A DNA stretch of 64,000 nucleotides. Source: Candidatus Pedobacter colombiensis. GTDB lineage: Bacteria; Bacteroidota; Bacteroidia; Sphingobacteriales; Sphingobacteriaceae. This document shows positions 53,496-62,596 of this stretch, piece by piece; position 1 is the stretch's first letter, and every line of letters starts with the position of its first letter. The translations under genes and the position numbers were made by a program. The notes beneath the pieces were generated by a model. The model saw only the letters and a list, made by a program, of their open reading frames with translations. It ran no database searches and was not told where the DNA came from. The stretch spans positions 1,922,001-1,986,000 of the forward strand of contig CP119313.1 in NCBI GenBank assembly GCA_029202485.1, given 5' to 3'.

Positions 53496-53846
53496 ATGAA
53501 AAAATTTGTGTACGTGGTAACAGACAGAAACAGAACGAGTTTACATGTAGGAATGAGTTCTGATCTAATTAAAACATTAGATTTCTATAAACAAATGCCT
53601 TGTTTATTCTTTGACAGTGGACAGCAGTTGACAAGACTTGTTTATTTTGAGGAATTTAAAACGGAGGCTCAGGCATTAAGTCGCTTTAAACTGATCAGCA
53701 GATTTACCAGAACGCAGAAGGAGCGCCTGGTAAGGGCTTGTAATCCGGACTGGGTTGATTTAACTATTGGCTTAGATTTCGAACACATCACTTCCGGGAG
53801 AAAAATGATCAACCAGGTGAACCTGGCTTTTAATATGCTTTCCTAA
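53496..53846 (+). CDS. GIY-YIG family protein with degenerate active site
   Basis: A 116-residue protein with the GIY-YIG fold: YVVTDR at the first strand (GIY position), LHVGMSSDL at the YIG strand, then RLVYFEEFKTEAQAL and NPDWVDL as in UvrC-like and YhbQ-like small nucleases. The usual catalytic Arg after the DL motif (DLxRR) is replaced by Lys-Thr, and Tyr is partly replaced, so activity is doubtful. It may have become a DNA-binding partner. It is divergent from the S24 repressor. Confidence 0.8.
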   Translation: MKKFVYVVTDRNRTSLHVGMSSDLIKTLDFYKQMPCLFFDSGQQLTRLVYFEEFKTEAQALSRFKLISRFTRTQKERLVRACNPDWVDLTIGLDFEHITSGRKMINQVNLAFNMLS

Positions 53847-53871
53847 TTAACGCCCATATAATTATACAAAA

Positions 53872-53897
53872 AAGGCCGATCAATCAGGATCGGCCTT
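53872..53897 (-). terminator. Terminator of the propeller-barrel gene
   Basis: AAGGCCGATC and GATCGGCCTT form a 10-pair stem with a 6-base loop. On the minus strand a T6 run follows, so it ends the 57099-53917 transcript. On the plus strand only AAAAA follows, so stopping the GIY-YIG transcript is uncertain. Confidence 0.88.
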
Positions 53898-53916
53898 AAA
53901 AATCAGGTTGGCGTAA

Positions 53917-56900
53917 CTACCACCCGGGTGCAAAGGTTAATCCAAATACACCGCCAGAGATATCTTTACGCTGGAAAGGGAAGGCATAGTAAGGTTCTAG
54001 TACAAAAGCACCAAATACATTAACCCTAAGTGATATACCTACACTCATTGCCGGAACACGCTCATTCGTTTTCTGATAAATCGGATTCCCATTTTTGTCG
54101 TGCAAGATATTTCCATTTACATCAAGCTTAGGATCTATATTGTTTTCCGGTTGATTTTTGAAAACAACCTTAGATCCTTCATTCCAGGCTAAACCAGCGT
54201 CAAAGAAGACGTTTAGATCTGTAAACATGAATTTCGATGGAATTGCAGCTAGTTTTTTAGGCCCGGTAAAGGGAAGTCTTAGCTCAAAGTTGAATACAGC
54301 AATTTTATTTCCGGATAGCTGATTGATATCAAAACCATTGGAAATACCCGAGCTGTTGTTGTAAAGAGAGGTTGCCTCATATCCTCTTATTAAATACGGA
54401 TATCCGATAAACAATGGATAAAGGTTTTCGCCTTCTTTACCTATTCTTAGGTAGTTATAACTTCTTGCAGCAAGCGTAACTGGCTTTAAACGCCAGTATT
54501 TTCTTAAGTCAACGTTAACTGCAGAGAACTTGTAATCGCCAAAATATTGCTCCATTCCTACTCTATATCTAAAACCATCTAAAGGAGAGGTGATTCCATT
54601 TATAGAGTTGTCGCCCACAAAAGAAGCATTTACCTGGAAAATATTGAAGCTTTTGAACGGCATTCCATATTCATTGGTAGCCTGGTTTAAAGGAACTTTT
54701 GTTTTATCAGAAGTGATGTAATAACCGATTTGACCGCCTACATTTTCATAATAATTACTGATGCGGTCAATTCTGTAGCTGTAACGAGAAAATGCCCCAC
54801 CAGCCTCAAAACGATGTACTTTATTGAAAGGATAAGCGGCAAACAGTTGGGCTTGATCTTCAAAGGTTCTGATTAGGTTTGTTCTATCATTAAATACATT
54901 GATGTCATTTCCGTTGCGGTCTTTTAGTTTGTCAGGAACAATTTCCCGGAAACCACTTAAATAAGGGATATGAGATAAGGCTGCGCCCCAATTGATTCTG
55001 CTTTCTTGATTGATGTAACCAACTAATCCGCCTATATCGTAAATTTCTCCATTAACAGATAGATTGGCGATGATTTGATTTCGGCCCACGATATCGCTAA
55101 ACAAACCCACAATACCACCCTGTACGCCAGTACCAAATCGGCTGGTAGAAACACCTACACCACTATTGGCCAGGTAATCCAATTTGAATTTAGGTTTGTA
55201 AGGAACAAGCCGCATAGAGTCCGTAATTGTTCGTTCAAAGCGTTCGAAGTTATTCAGATTGGAATTGACAATGTCAACGCCGGTGCTTTCCATTGGAGGT
55301 AGGATGGCAGCATCGAAGTTTACTGCATTGGCGTCCACTGGTTTTGCATGGAATGCACTTGCCCGGGCGTTGTAAAGTGTATAGCGTTGTGAGCGGTAGT
55401 AACTGTATACGATCTCGTCATTTCTGGATACAGAAATGGCTGGCGAGAATTCGGTAATCCCGCTGATGCCTGTAAAATAGTCTGTAAGCTGTTTTACACT
55501 GTTATCTGCCAGGGTATATTCGTAAAGATTTCTAAATCCGTCTCTGTTGGATAGGAAAAACAATCTTTTACTATCACCAGAGAATTGTGCATTGAGGTTA
55601 TTGGCACCTGGAAAAACAGGAACATCAGTTAATGATTTACTTTCTACATCATAAATGCTCAAATTAATAGGGTGAACAGCGGCAATGCTATTACTTTTTA
55701 AAGAAGCTCTATCAGAGGAGAATGCTATTTTCTTACCATCTTGTGAATAAGCAGGAGCATAGTCGGAATATACATCATTGGTGATCTGAGTAACGATCTT
55801 CGTTTTAAGATTATAAGAGAAAATGTCACTTTGGCCCTGTATCATTCCTGAGAAAGCAATGTCTTCGCCATTCGGAGACCAGGATAGGTTTCCAAATTGA
55901 GCCACATCACCCATTTGTGCACGCAATGCAACACTTCCATTGTCTACATTGATGATCATCAATTGGTTTTTACCTTTACTGAAAATACTAAAAGCAAACT
56001 GTTTACCATCTGGTGACCATGTGCCGGCTGATTCCAGGAAGTTAAAGTCATCAATATGAGAGTTGGATACCTGACTGCTTAACTTTCTGAGGATTTTTCC
56101 GGTTTTAGCATCTGCGAGAAAGAGATCGATGCCGAAAAGATCCTTTTCTGATAAAAATGCAAGGTATTTACCATCAGGACTAATGGATGGGGCAACATTC
56201 ATGTTACCTGCATTTTTGTTGTCTATGATTTTTGTTCCTGTAATTCTGATCTGAGAGCTATCGGTTTTAAGCATTGGACGGTAATGTGCCTCAATTGCAT
56301 TTTTCCATAAGCCTGATAGTGCTCTGTCGTCATAACCAAAAGTGTATCTTAGTCCATTTTCGTAACCATATTTTGCCGTTGCTTTAAATAGAGGCACAAT
56401 GGTGGTGTCTCCATAAACTGAACCAACAAAAGTCCAAAATGCCTGACCATAGCGGTAAGGGAAGTATTTATTAGAGTTGGTGAGGTCTTTTAATGAAGGG
56501 ATATCTCTGTTTAACAGGGCGTCGCGCATCCACATAGAGGTAAAAGCATCTGTTTTACCTACTGATAAATACTCAGCCATACCTTCGATCATCCATAGAG
56601 GAATCTGGCTAACATTTTCAAGATTTATAGAGTCTTTTTCCAGCAGGAGATGATATTGGAAGGCGTGAACAAGTTCGTGACCTAATACGTGTCTTGTTTG
56701 GTTGTTCAACTCCATTACAGGCATGATTACCCTGTTTTTGAAAGCTTCAGTAACACCACCAGTTCCGATACCTATTTCGCCCTGAAGAGCTGTAGTTTGT
56801 TGAAAATCGGGATGGTTATTATACAGAATGATCGGATTCTTTTTTACAAAAGTATCTTTGAATATTTCCTGGTGCATTTTGTACCAGGTTTCTGCATCCT

Positions 56901-57099
56901 GAGCAAACTTCTCAATCAATTTTTCATTCTGCAGGTAATAATAGATTTCGAAATGTGGGGTTTGTAAAACTTTAAATTTCTCGTTGTTGTAACGCACCTT
57001 GTTTTGTCCGAAATACTGAGCTTGAAGCGCGGCAGAAGATATTGTAAGGATAAATAGGACAGCAATTAATCTTCGAAGGAAAGTATAGGTTTGGTTCAT
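53917..57099 (-). CDS. Peptidase-MA-like / TolB propeller / outer-membrane barrel fusion protein
   Basis: A 1060-residue exported protein. Signal peptide (about 1-27, ending ALQAQ). Gluzincin-type metallopeptidase segment (about 40-270) with HELVHAFQYH at 141-150 and a likely third ligand Glu172 in WMIEGMAEYL. TolB-like beta-propeller (about 295-590) with SPDGK/SPNGE/SQDGK blades. C-terminal barrel (about 650-1060) with alternating aromatic strands and the ending FGLTFAPGW. The order of an enzyme, a propeller and an Omp85-like barrel is unusual. Its start overlaps the PBP1A stop by 4 bases. Confidence 0.9.
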   Translation of the reverse strand: MNQTYTFLRRLIAVLFILTISSAALQAQYFGQNKVRYNNEKFKVLQTPHFEIYYYLQNEKLIEKFAQDAETWYKMHQEIFKDTFVKKNPIILYNNHPDFQQTTALQGEIGIGTGGVTEAFKNRVIMPVMELNNQTRHVLGHELVHAFQYHLLLEKDSINLENVSQIPLWMIEGMAEYLSVGKTDAFTSMWMRDALLNRDIPSLKDLTNSNKYFPYRYGQAFWTFVGSVYGDTTIVPLFKATAKYGYENGLRYTFGYDDRALSGLWKNAIEAHYRPMLKTDSSQIRITGTKIIDNKNAGNMNVAPSISPDGKYLAFLSEKDLFGIDLFLADAKTGKILRKLSSQVSNSHIDDFNFLESAGTWSPDGKQFAFSIFSKGKNQLMIINVDNGSVALRAQMGDVAQFGNLSWSPNGEDIAFSGMIQGQSDIFSYNLKTKIVTQITNDVYSDYAPAYSQDGKKIAFSSDRASLKSNSIAAVHPINLSIYDVESKSLTDVPVFPGANNLNAQFSGDSKRLFFLSNRDGFRNLYEYTLADNSVKQLTDYFTGISGITEFSPAISVSRNDEIVYSYYRSQRYTLYNARASAFHAKPVDANAVNFDAAILPPMESTGVDIVNSNLNNFERFERTITDSMRLVPYKPKFKLDYLANSGVGVSTSRFGTGVQGGIVGLFSDIVGRNQIIANLSVNGEIYDIGGLVGYINQESRINWGAALSHIPYLSGFREIVPDKLKDRNGNDINVFNDRTNLIRTFEDQAQLFAAYPFNKVHRFEAGGAFSRYSYRIDRISNYYENVGGQIGYYITSDKTKVPLNQATNEYGMPFKSFNIFQVNASFVGDNSINGITSPLDGFRYRVGMEQYFGDYKFSAVNVDLRKYWRLKPVTLAARSYNYLRIGKEGENLYPLFIGYPYLIRGYEATSLYNNSSGISNGFDINQLSGNKIAVFNFELRLPFTGPKKLAAIPSKFMFTDLNVFFDAGLAWNEGSKVVFKNQPENNIDPKLDVNGNILHDKNGNPIYQKTNERVPAMSVGISLRVNVFGAFVLEPYYAFPFQRKDISGGVFGLTFAPGW

Positions 57100-59543
57100 A
57101 GATCGTTATTTTTCTTTTTTTCTCTTTCTTCCTGGCGTTGTTGTCTTCTTAGAATCCTTTCTTCCTTTTTTGTTAAGGGAACTTCTACGGCAGGTTGCTT
57201 GATGGGTTCAGTCGTTTTCTTTTCTTCTGTTTTCTGTACCACAGGTTCAGTTGAAACAGGTTGTGGATCTTGTATTGGAGGTACTTCAAAATTTGTAGAA
57301 TCTACAGCCAAACTATCGGTTGCAGTAGTATCTCTTTCATATCGAGGTGTAGGGCAGTTGATTTCTCTTGTGATTTTTACTTTTGCTTTAGGGAAAGGGC
57401 CCATGGTATATCCTGTACTTGGATCTTTGTATACTTTTTCCATGAACTTACCAAAAATTGGAAGTGCTGTTCTGGAGCCTTCACCTGTTTCTCCGTTTTT
57501 AAAGTGTGCGGTGCGTTCATCGCAACCTACCCAAATGCCGGTAACCAGGTCTTTGGTAACGCCCATGTACCAGGCATCTACGTAGTCACTTGAAGTACCC
57601 GTTTTTCCACCAATCTGATTTCCTTTTTTCCAAAGGTCCCATTCCCATAGCGCCTGTGATGTTCCACCCGGTTCTTCCATACCACCTCTCAACATATATA
57701 GCATTAACCAGGATAGCTCTTCAGTTAAAACTCTTTTGGTTTTGGCTTTAAATTCTTGAATGATGTTGCCATCCAGGTCAGTAATCTTCTCAACCAGAAT
57801 AGGATCAGTTTTTAGTCCTCCATTTAAAAAGGTACCATAGGCTTTAACCATTTCAAATACGGTGACATCATTTGGACCTAAGCTAACAGATGGAACCGAT
57901 TCTAAGTGGCTATCGATACCACATTCCTTTGCCCATTTTACGACATTGTCCCAACCCACTTTTTCTGTAACCTGGGCGGTAATGGTGTTTACAGATCTTG
58001 CCATGGCTAAACGGAGTGACATTTCGCTATAAGTATTACTCCAGCTGGCATTTTTAGGTTCCCAATACTCCGTTTTTCCATTTTCCTGAAACGCAATCTT
58101 AACTGGTTTATCGGTGAATTTATCGCAAGGACTCATACCGCTTTCTAAAGCCGCTAAGTAGGCGAAAGGCTTAAATGTAGATCCTGCCTGTCTTTTAGAT
58201 TGATTTACGTGGTCGTACTTGAAATACTTATGATCGATACCACCCACCCAAACTTTTATTTTACCATTAAAAGGATCAAGGGTCATCATTCCTGTATTCA
58301 TCATTTTTCCATAGTAACGGATAGAATCCATAGTGGAGAATAGCGTATCGCGGTCACCTTTCCAGGTAAAGATTTTCATCTTTTTCTTTTTGTTAAAATA
58401 GGCTGTTACAGAATCAGGGGTATTGGCGTATTTCTTTTCCAGCAGTTTGTAGATAGGGAGGTTACGCATTGCACGATCAGGATAATCTACTTTTTTTCCT
58501 TCCGAATCTTGCCATGGATCTTGATTGCCCCAAACACTATAAAATCTTTTTTGCAAGGTTTTCATTTGGTCGGCTACAGCTTCCTCAGCATATTGCTGTA
58601 ACTTGGAATCTATAGTTGTATATATCTTTAAGCCATCTTCATATAGGTCGTAACCATTGTCATTACACCATTTCTCCAGGTATTTATCTACTGCGGCTCT
58701 TAAATAAGAATCGCCGTCACTTCCCTCATCTACTCTTCCTTCTTTAAGTTTTATAGGTGTGTTTTTGTAAGTGTTTAATTCAGCGGCAGATATAAAGTTG
58801 TATTTATTCATCTGTGCCAAAGCAACATTTCGACGCTCCAATGCTTTTTGAGGATTTCTGATAGGATTGTAAGTTGTCGTGCCTTTTAGCATCCCTACTA
58901 GCAAGGCTGATTCAGGCACATCAAGTTGGTTGGCTTCTTTATCGAAATAGATGCGGGATGCTGTTTTGATACCATAAGCATTATTACCAAATGAAACGGT
59001 ATTTAAATACATGGTAATGATGTCGTTTTTAGAATAATTGGATTCTAATTTTACTGCGGTTAGCCATTCTTTTAGTTTTGCAATAATGGTACGAAGTACT
59101 GGAACATGACTTAAAAAGCCTTGTGATTTATTGTATCTGGTCTGGTACAGGTTTTTCGCGAGCTGTTGTGTAATGGTACTTGCTCCACGTTTGTCGCCCG
59201 TTGCCGTAGAAATTCCGCTGGAAAGGAGGGAGCGGAAATCGATACCCATATGGCTATAGAAGCGAACGTCTTCTGTTGCTACCAATGCATTGATTACACT
59301 GGGTGATATTTCGTTAAAATTTACCGGCGTACGGTTTTCTTTATAATAACGGCCGATCAGCTTCCCATCTGAAGTGTACAATTCTGAACCTACGCGAAGG
59401 GTTGGTGTTTTGATATCTTCATAAGAAGGAGAGTAGCCGAATAGCCATAAGAAGTTGAGTTGCAGCGCACAAAAAAAGATGATGATACAAAAAAGGAATA
59501 TACTTGAATAACGGAGATATTTATTGCGAATTTCTTTAAACAT
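57096..59543 (-). CDS. Penicillin-binding protein 1A (bifunctional transglycosylase/transpeptidase)
   Basis: Polymerises and cross-links peptidoglycan. About 815 residues from the ATG at 59543 (MFKEIRNKYLRYSS); a TTG five codons upstream is unlikely. TM segment (about 17-33), glycosyltransferase-51 domain (about 60-230) with catalytic Glu in EDVRFYSHMGID, and transpeptidase domain (about 420-690) with STFKPFAY (SxxK, about 455), SVNTITAQ (SxN) and KTGTSSDYVDAW (about 642). A Glu/Lys/Arg-rich tail (about 730-815) follows. The 4-base overlap links it to the barrel fusion protein. Confidence 0.95.
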   Translation of the reverse strand: MFKEIRNKYLRYSSIFLFCIIIFFCALQLNFLWLFGYSPSYEDIKTPTLRVGSELYTSDGKLIGRYYKENRTPVNFNEISPSVINALVATEDVRFYSHMGIDFRSLLSSGISTATGDKRGASTITQQLAKNLYQTRYNKSQGFLSHVPVLRTIIAKLKEWLTAVKLESNYSKNDIITMYLNTVSFGNNAYGIKTASRIYFDKEANQLDVPESALLVGMLKGTTTYNPIRNPQKALERRNVALAQMNKYNFISAAELNTYKNTPIKLKEGRVDEGSDGDSYLRAAVDKYLEKWCNDNGYDLYEDGLKIYTTIDSKLQQYAEEAVADQMKTLQKRFYSVWGNQDPWQDSEGKKVDYPDRAMRNLPIYKLLEKKYANTPDSVTAYFNKKKKMKIFTWKGDRDTLFSTMDSIRYYGKMMNTGMMTLDPFNGKIKVWVGGIDHKYFKYDHVNQSKRQAGSTFKPFAYLAALESGMSPCDKFTDKPVKIAFQENGKTEYWEPKNASWSNTYSEMSLRLAMARSVNTITAQVTEKVGWDNVVKWAKECGIDSHLESVPSVSLGPNDVTVFEMVKAYGTFLNGGLKTDPILVEKITDLDGNIIQEFKAKTKRVLTEELSWLMLYMLRGGMEEPGGTSQALWEWDLWKKGNQIGGKTGTSSDYVDAWYMGVTKDLVTGIWVGCDERTAHFKNGETGEGSRTALPIFGKFMEKVYKDPSTGYTMGPFPKAKVKITREINCPTPRYERDTTATDSLAVDSTNFEVPPIQDPQPVSTEPVVQKTEEKKTTEPIKQPAVEVPLTKKEERILRRQQRQEEREKKKNNDL

Positions 59544-59622
59544 AGTCGTAAAGATCAAAAAAACGTAAAACAGTTTGTGTTAAATAGTGTTAAAAAGTAA
59601 TGATGCAAATTAACGTAATTTA

Positions 59623-61062
59623 TCATTTGATTTTAAAATCTATAATAGAATTCATTAAACCGGATGGATAAACTCCAAGCCAAACGATTAAAAAAGTAAG
59701 CATAGATAAAATAAGAATGCCAGTTATGTAAAAAGCCGGGTGGGTATTTTTTTCTTCAGATAAAATACTTTGTTGTTTTGTGAACATGGCTGTTATAATA
59801 CGGAGGTAATAGTACAAGCCAATTACACTACTGATAACAAGGACTAATGTCGCTATTAAAAAGCCGTTCTGAAGTCCAGCGGCTAGTATGTAAAATTTTC
59901 CTACAAAACCTGCAGTTAATGGTATTCCAGCCAGAGAGAGCAAAGCCATGCTAAAAATACAGGCTAGAACAGGGTGTCGCCAAAATAATGCCCGGTAACT
60001 TTCGATATCTTCTGCATCTGTTTCTTTGTTCGACAAAATAGTAATTACTCCAAAAGCGATTAGGGTTGTTATAAAATAGGTTATCAAATAAAAACAGAGT
60101 GCTTGAATGCCGAGTGAACTACCAGGAACGAGGGCAACTAATATATAACCAAGGTGCGCAATTGAAGAATAAGCCAGAATACGTTTTACATTCTTTTGCT
60201 GTAAAGCAAGCAGATTACCAATAATCATTGTAGCAATGGCAATACTGATTAAAGTAAGCAGGAACACCTTGAAGCGGTAACCATCAATCATTACAAAAAA
60301 ACGCAAAAGAACAGCAAGCACACCACCTTTAGAAGCTGTGCTAATAAAGGCCGTTACAGGTGTGGGTGATCCCTGATATATATCTGCAGCCCACATATGA
60401 AAGGGGACGACCGCTAATTTAAATCCTATCCCTACCAGCATCATTCCTAAACCGGTTAAAAATAGGGGTGATAAAGACTTAAGCATGGATATATTGCTGG
60501 CAATTGCAGAAAAATCCATGCTCCCGGTTTCAAGGTAAATTAGTGCCATCCCAAAAAGAAGGAAGGCAGAAGAGAAGGCAGCTAGCACAAGGTATTTAAT
60601 CCCTGCTTCTATATTGTGATGCCTGGTTCGCAAATAGGCAATGAGTGCATACAGACCAACAGTCAGGATTTCGAGACCCAGGAATAAAGAAATAAAATGC
60701 TTACTGATCGCCAGAATACAGGCCCCAAGGGTACATAGAAACAACAATATATAGTATTCTTTAGGATTTTCTTCTTTTTCTTCGAAATATACATAAGAAA
60801 GAATATTGACCACCAGGCTTGAAAAAATGATGAGTCCCATAACGAATACAGAGAATCCATCAATGATAAACAAGGGTTGAATAGGACAAGGAAGTACTTT
60901 TTGAATATTAAAAAGAGCAGCGAAAGCTATACTAAATAATATCAGACTACTGAACTGGATACTTCGGTGATTAAGTTTTAGGGCAATAAGGAGCATAATT
61001 AGCACGGAAGAACCGGCAAGTACTAGTAATGGTGTAAGTGCGAAAAAATCGTTACTTGACAT
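59623..61062 (-). CDS. nuoN: NADH-quinone oxidoreductase subunit N
   Basis: Antiporter-like proton-pumping subunit of complex I. The 479 residues hold about 13-14 hydrophobic helices. Conserved charged residues appear in FLGLEILTVGLYALIA (Glu), FKLAVVPFHMWAADIYQGSP (Lys, given as KLAVVPFHMWAADI), and RILAYSSIAHLGY. It overlaps nuoM by 11 bases and is last in the operon before PBP1A. Confidence 0.95.
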   Translation of the reverse strand: MSSNDFFALTPLLVLAGSSVLIMLLIALKLNHRSIQFSSLILFSIAFAALFNIQKVLPCPIQPLFIIDGFSVFVMGLIIFSSLVVNILSYVYFEEKEENPKEYYILLFLCTLGACILAISKHFISLFLGLEILTVGLYALIAYLRTRHHNIEAGIKYLVLAAFSSAFLLFGMALIYLETGSMDFSAIASNISMLKSLSPLFLTGLGMMLVGIGFKLAVVPFHMWAADIYQGSPTPVTAFISTASKGGVLAVLLRFFVMIDGYRFKVFLLTLISIAIATMIIGNLLALQQKNVKRILAYSSIAHLGYILVALVPGSSLGIQALCFYLITYFITTLIAFGVITILSNKETDAEDIESYRALFWRHPVLACIFSMALLSLAGIPLTAGFVGKFYILAAGLQNGFLIATLVLVISSVIGLYYYLRIITAMFTKQQSILSEEKNTHPAFYITGILILSMLTFLIVWLGVYPSGLMNSIIDFKIK

Positions 61063-62596
61063 TGTGTTCTTCTTTTTTTATGATGACTGATCTGTATGTG
61101 GTTGATGTTATCGGAGGAGCCGGGAATAATTTCTCTAATTTATTAACGATAGGTTTGGCAGTATTAATAATAGGTTGCGGATAAAGACCCAACCATATAA
61201 GGCTAAATGCAAGGGATGCCATAATCAGGGTTTCTCTCCATGAAAAATCATGAATTGGATCTGTTGTTTTTGCGGGGCCAAAGAATATTTTTTGTACAAT
61301 TCTTAAGGCATAAATGGCTGAAAAAATAAGGCCAATAGTAGCAATAATGGTAAGTAATAAATTAGCTTTAAAGGCACCTAATAAAATGAGAAATTCAGCA
61401 ACGAAATTGCCCAATCCGGGTAATCCCAGGGAGGCCATAGCAAGTAATATCGAGACAGCACCCATTTGTGGCATTTGACTCCAAAGTCCCCCCATCTGAT
61501 TGAGATCTCGGGTATGAAGGCGTTCTTTAAGCATTCCAGCCATAATGAATAGGGCTCCAGTGCTTATAGCATGTGTAACTAACTGCATTACGACACCCTG
61601 TAGTGCCAACTCGTTGAAGGCAAAGATACCCAACATGACAAATCCCATGTGGCTGATACTTGTATAGGCCACAAGGCGTTTGAGATCGGTTTGTGCATAG
61701 GACAGGATTGCTCCATAAATAATTCCTATCACGCCCAGCAGCATTGCCCATGGAGCTAATTCTCTTGCTGCTTCCGGGAATAAGGGGAGCACAAATCTTA
61801 GCATACCATAGGCTCCTGTTTTCAATAATAATGCTGCTAATATCAGACTCCCCGCTGTAGGAGCTTCGCTATGGGCATCCGGTAACCAGGAGTGAAAAGG
61901 GACAATGGGTAATTTTACCACAAATGCAATCATAAAACCCAGCATCAGCCAAAAGCCCGTATTTGGAGGGATGCTGGTGCCTAGTAATTGAAAGTAGTTG
62001 AAGGTATAAATACCGGTATTGCGTCCATGAATAAAATATAAGCCTAGTATGGCCAGGAGCATCAACAAGCCGCTGGCTTGAGTAAAAATGAAAAACTTGT
62101 AAGCTGCATATTCCCGTTTTTCGCTCCCCCATATTCCAATCAGGAAATACATGGGAATGAGCATAAGTTCCCAAAAGAAGTAAAATAAAAATAGATCCAC
62201 GGCCAGGAATACGCCCGAAATTCCGGCTAGTATCCAGAGCAAATTGAAATAATAAAAACTCACACGTTCTTTCACCTCATTCCAGGAACATAGTACAGCC
62301 AAAATTCCAATGAAAAGAGTAAGCACCAGTAATAAGAGACTTAATCCATCAATAGCCAAATGAAAGCTTATGCCAAAGGCAGGTATCCAGTCTCGCTGGT
62401 AGTCAACCAACCAGTCGCTGGAAGCAGAAACGTTTATTTCGGTGTAATGGTGGACCCAAAATGATACTAAAGTAATAAAACAGCCAGTCACAGTACAAAG
62501 TGCAATCCATCGGGGGAAATGCTTATTCCATAGTCCCAGAAGGAAACTTAGTATGCCTCCACCAATTAATATGCCGATGAGATAGATTAGTATCAT
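61052..62596 (-). CDS. nuoM: NADH-quinone oxidoreductase subunit M
   Basis: Proton-pumping subunit of complex I. About 514 residues from the ATG at 62596 (MILIYLIGILIGG). Marks include FYFFWELMLIPMYFLIGIWG (Glu, given as FFWELMLIPMYFLI), VKLPIVPFHSWLPDAHSEAPT (Lys, given as KLPIVPFHSWLPDAH), KRLVAYTSISHMGF and GLPGLGNFVAEF. The start overlaps the nuoL stop by 4 bases (ATGA); an upstream frame would lie within nuoL. Confidence 0.95.
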   Translation of the reverse strand: MILIYLIGILIGGGILSFLLGLWNKHFPRWIALCTVTGCFITLVSFWVHHYTEINVSASSDWLVDYQRDWIPAFGISFHLAIDGLSLLLLVLTLFIGILAVLCSWNEVKERVSFYYFNLLWILAGISGVFLAVDLFLFYFFWELMLIPMYFLIGIWGSEKREYAAYKFFIFTQASGLLMLLAILGLYFIHGRNTGIYTFNYFQLLGTSIPPNTGFWLMLGFMIAFVVKLPIVPFHSWLPDAHSEAPTAGSLILAALLLKTGAYGMLRFVLPLFPEAARELAPWAMLLGVIGIIYGAILSYAQTDLKRLVAYTSISHMGFVMLGIFAFNELALQGVVMQLVTHAISTGALFIMAGMLKERLHTRDLNQMGGLWSQMPQMGAVSILLAMASLGLPGLGNFVAEFLILLGAFKANLLLTIIATIGLIFSAIYALRIVQKIFFGPAKTTDPIHDFSWRETLIMASLAFSLIWLGLYPQPIINTAKPIVNKLEKLFPAPPITSTTYRSVIIKKEEHNVK

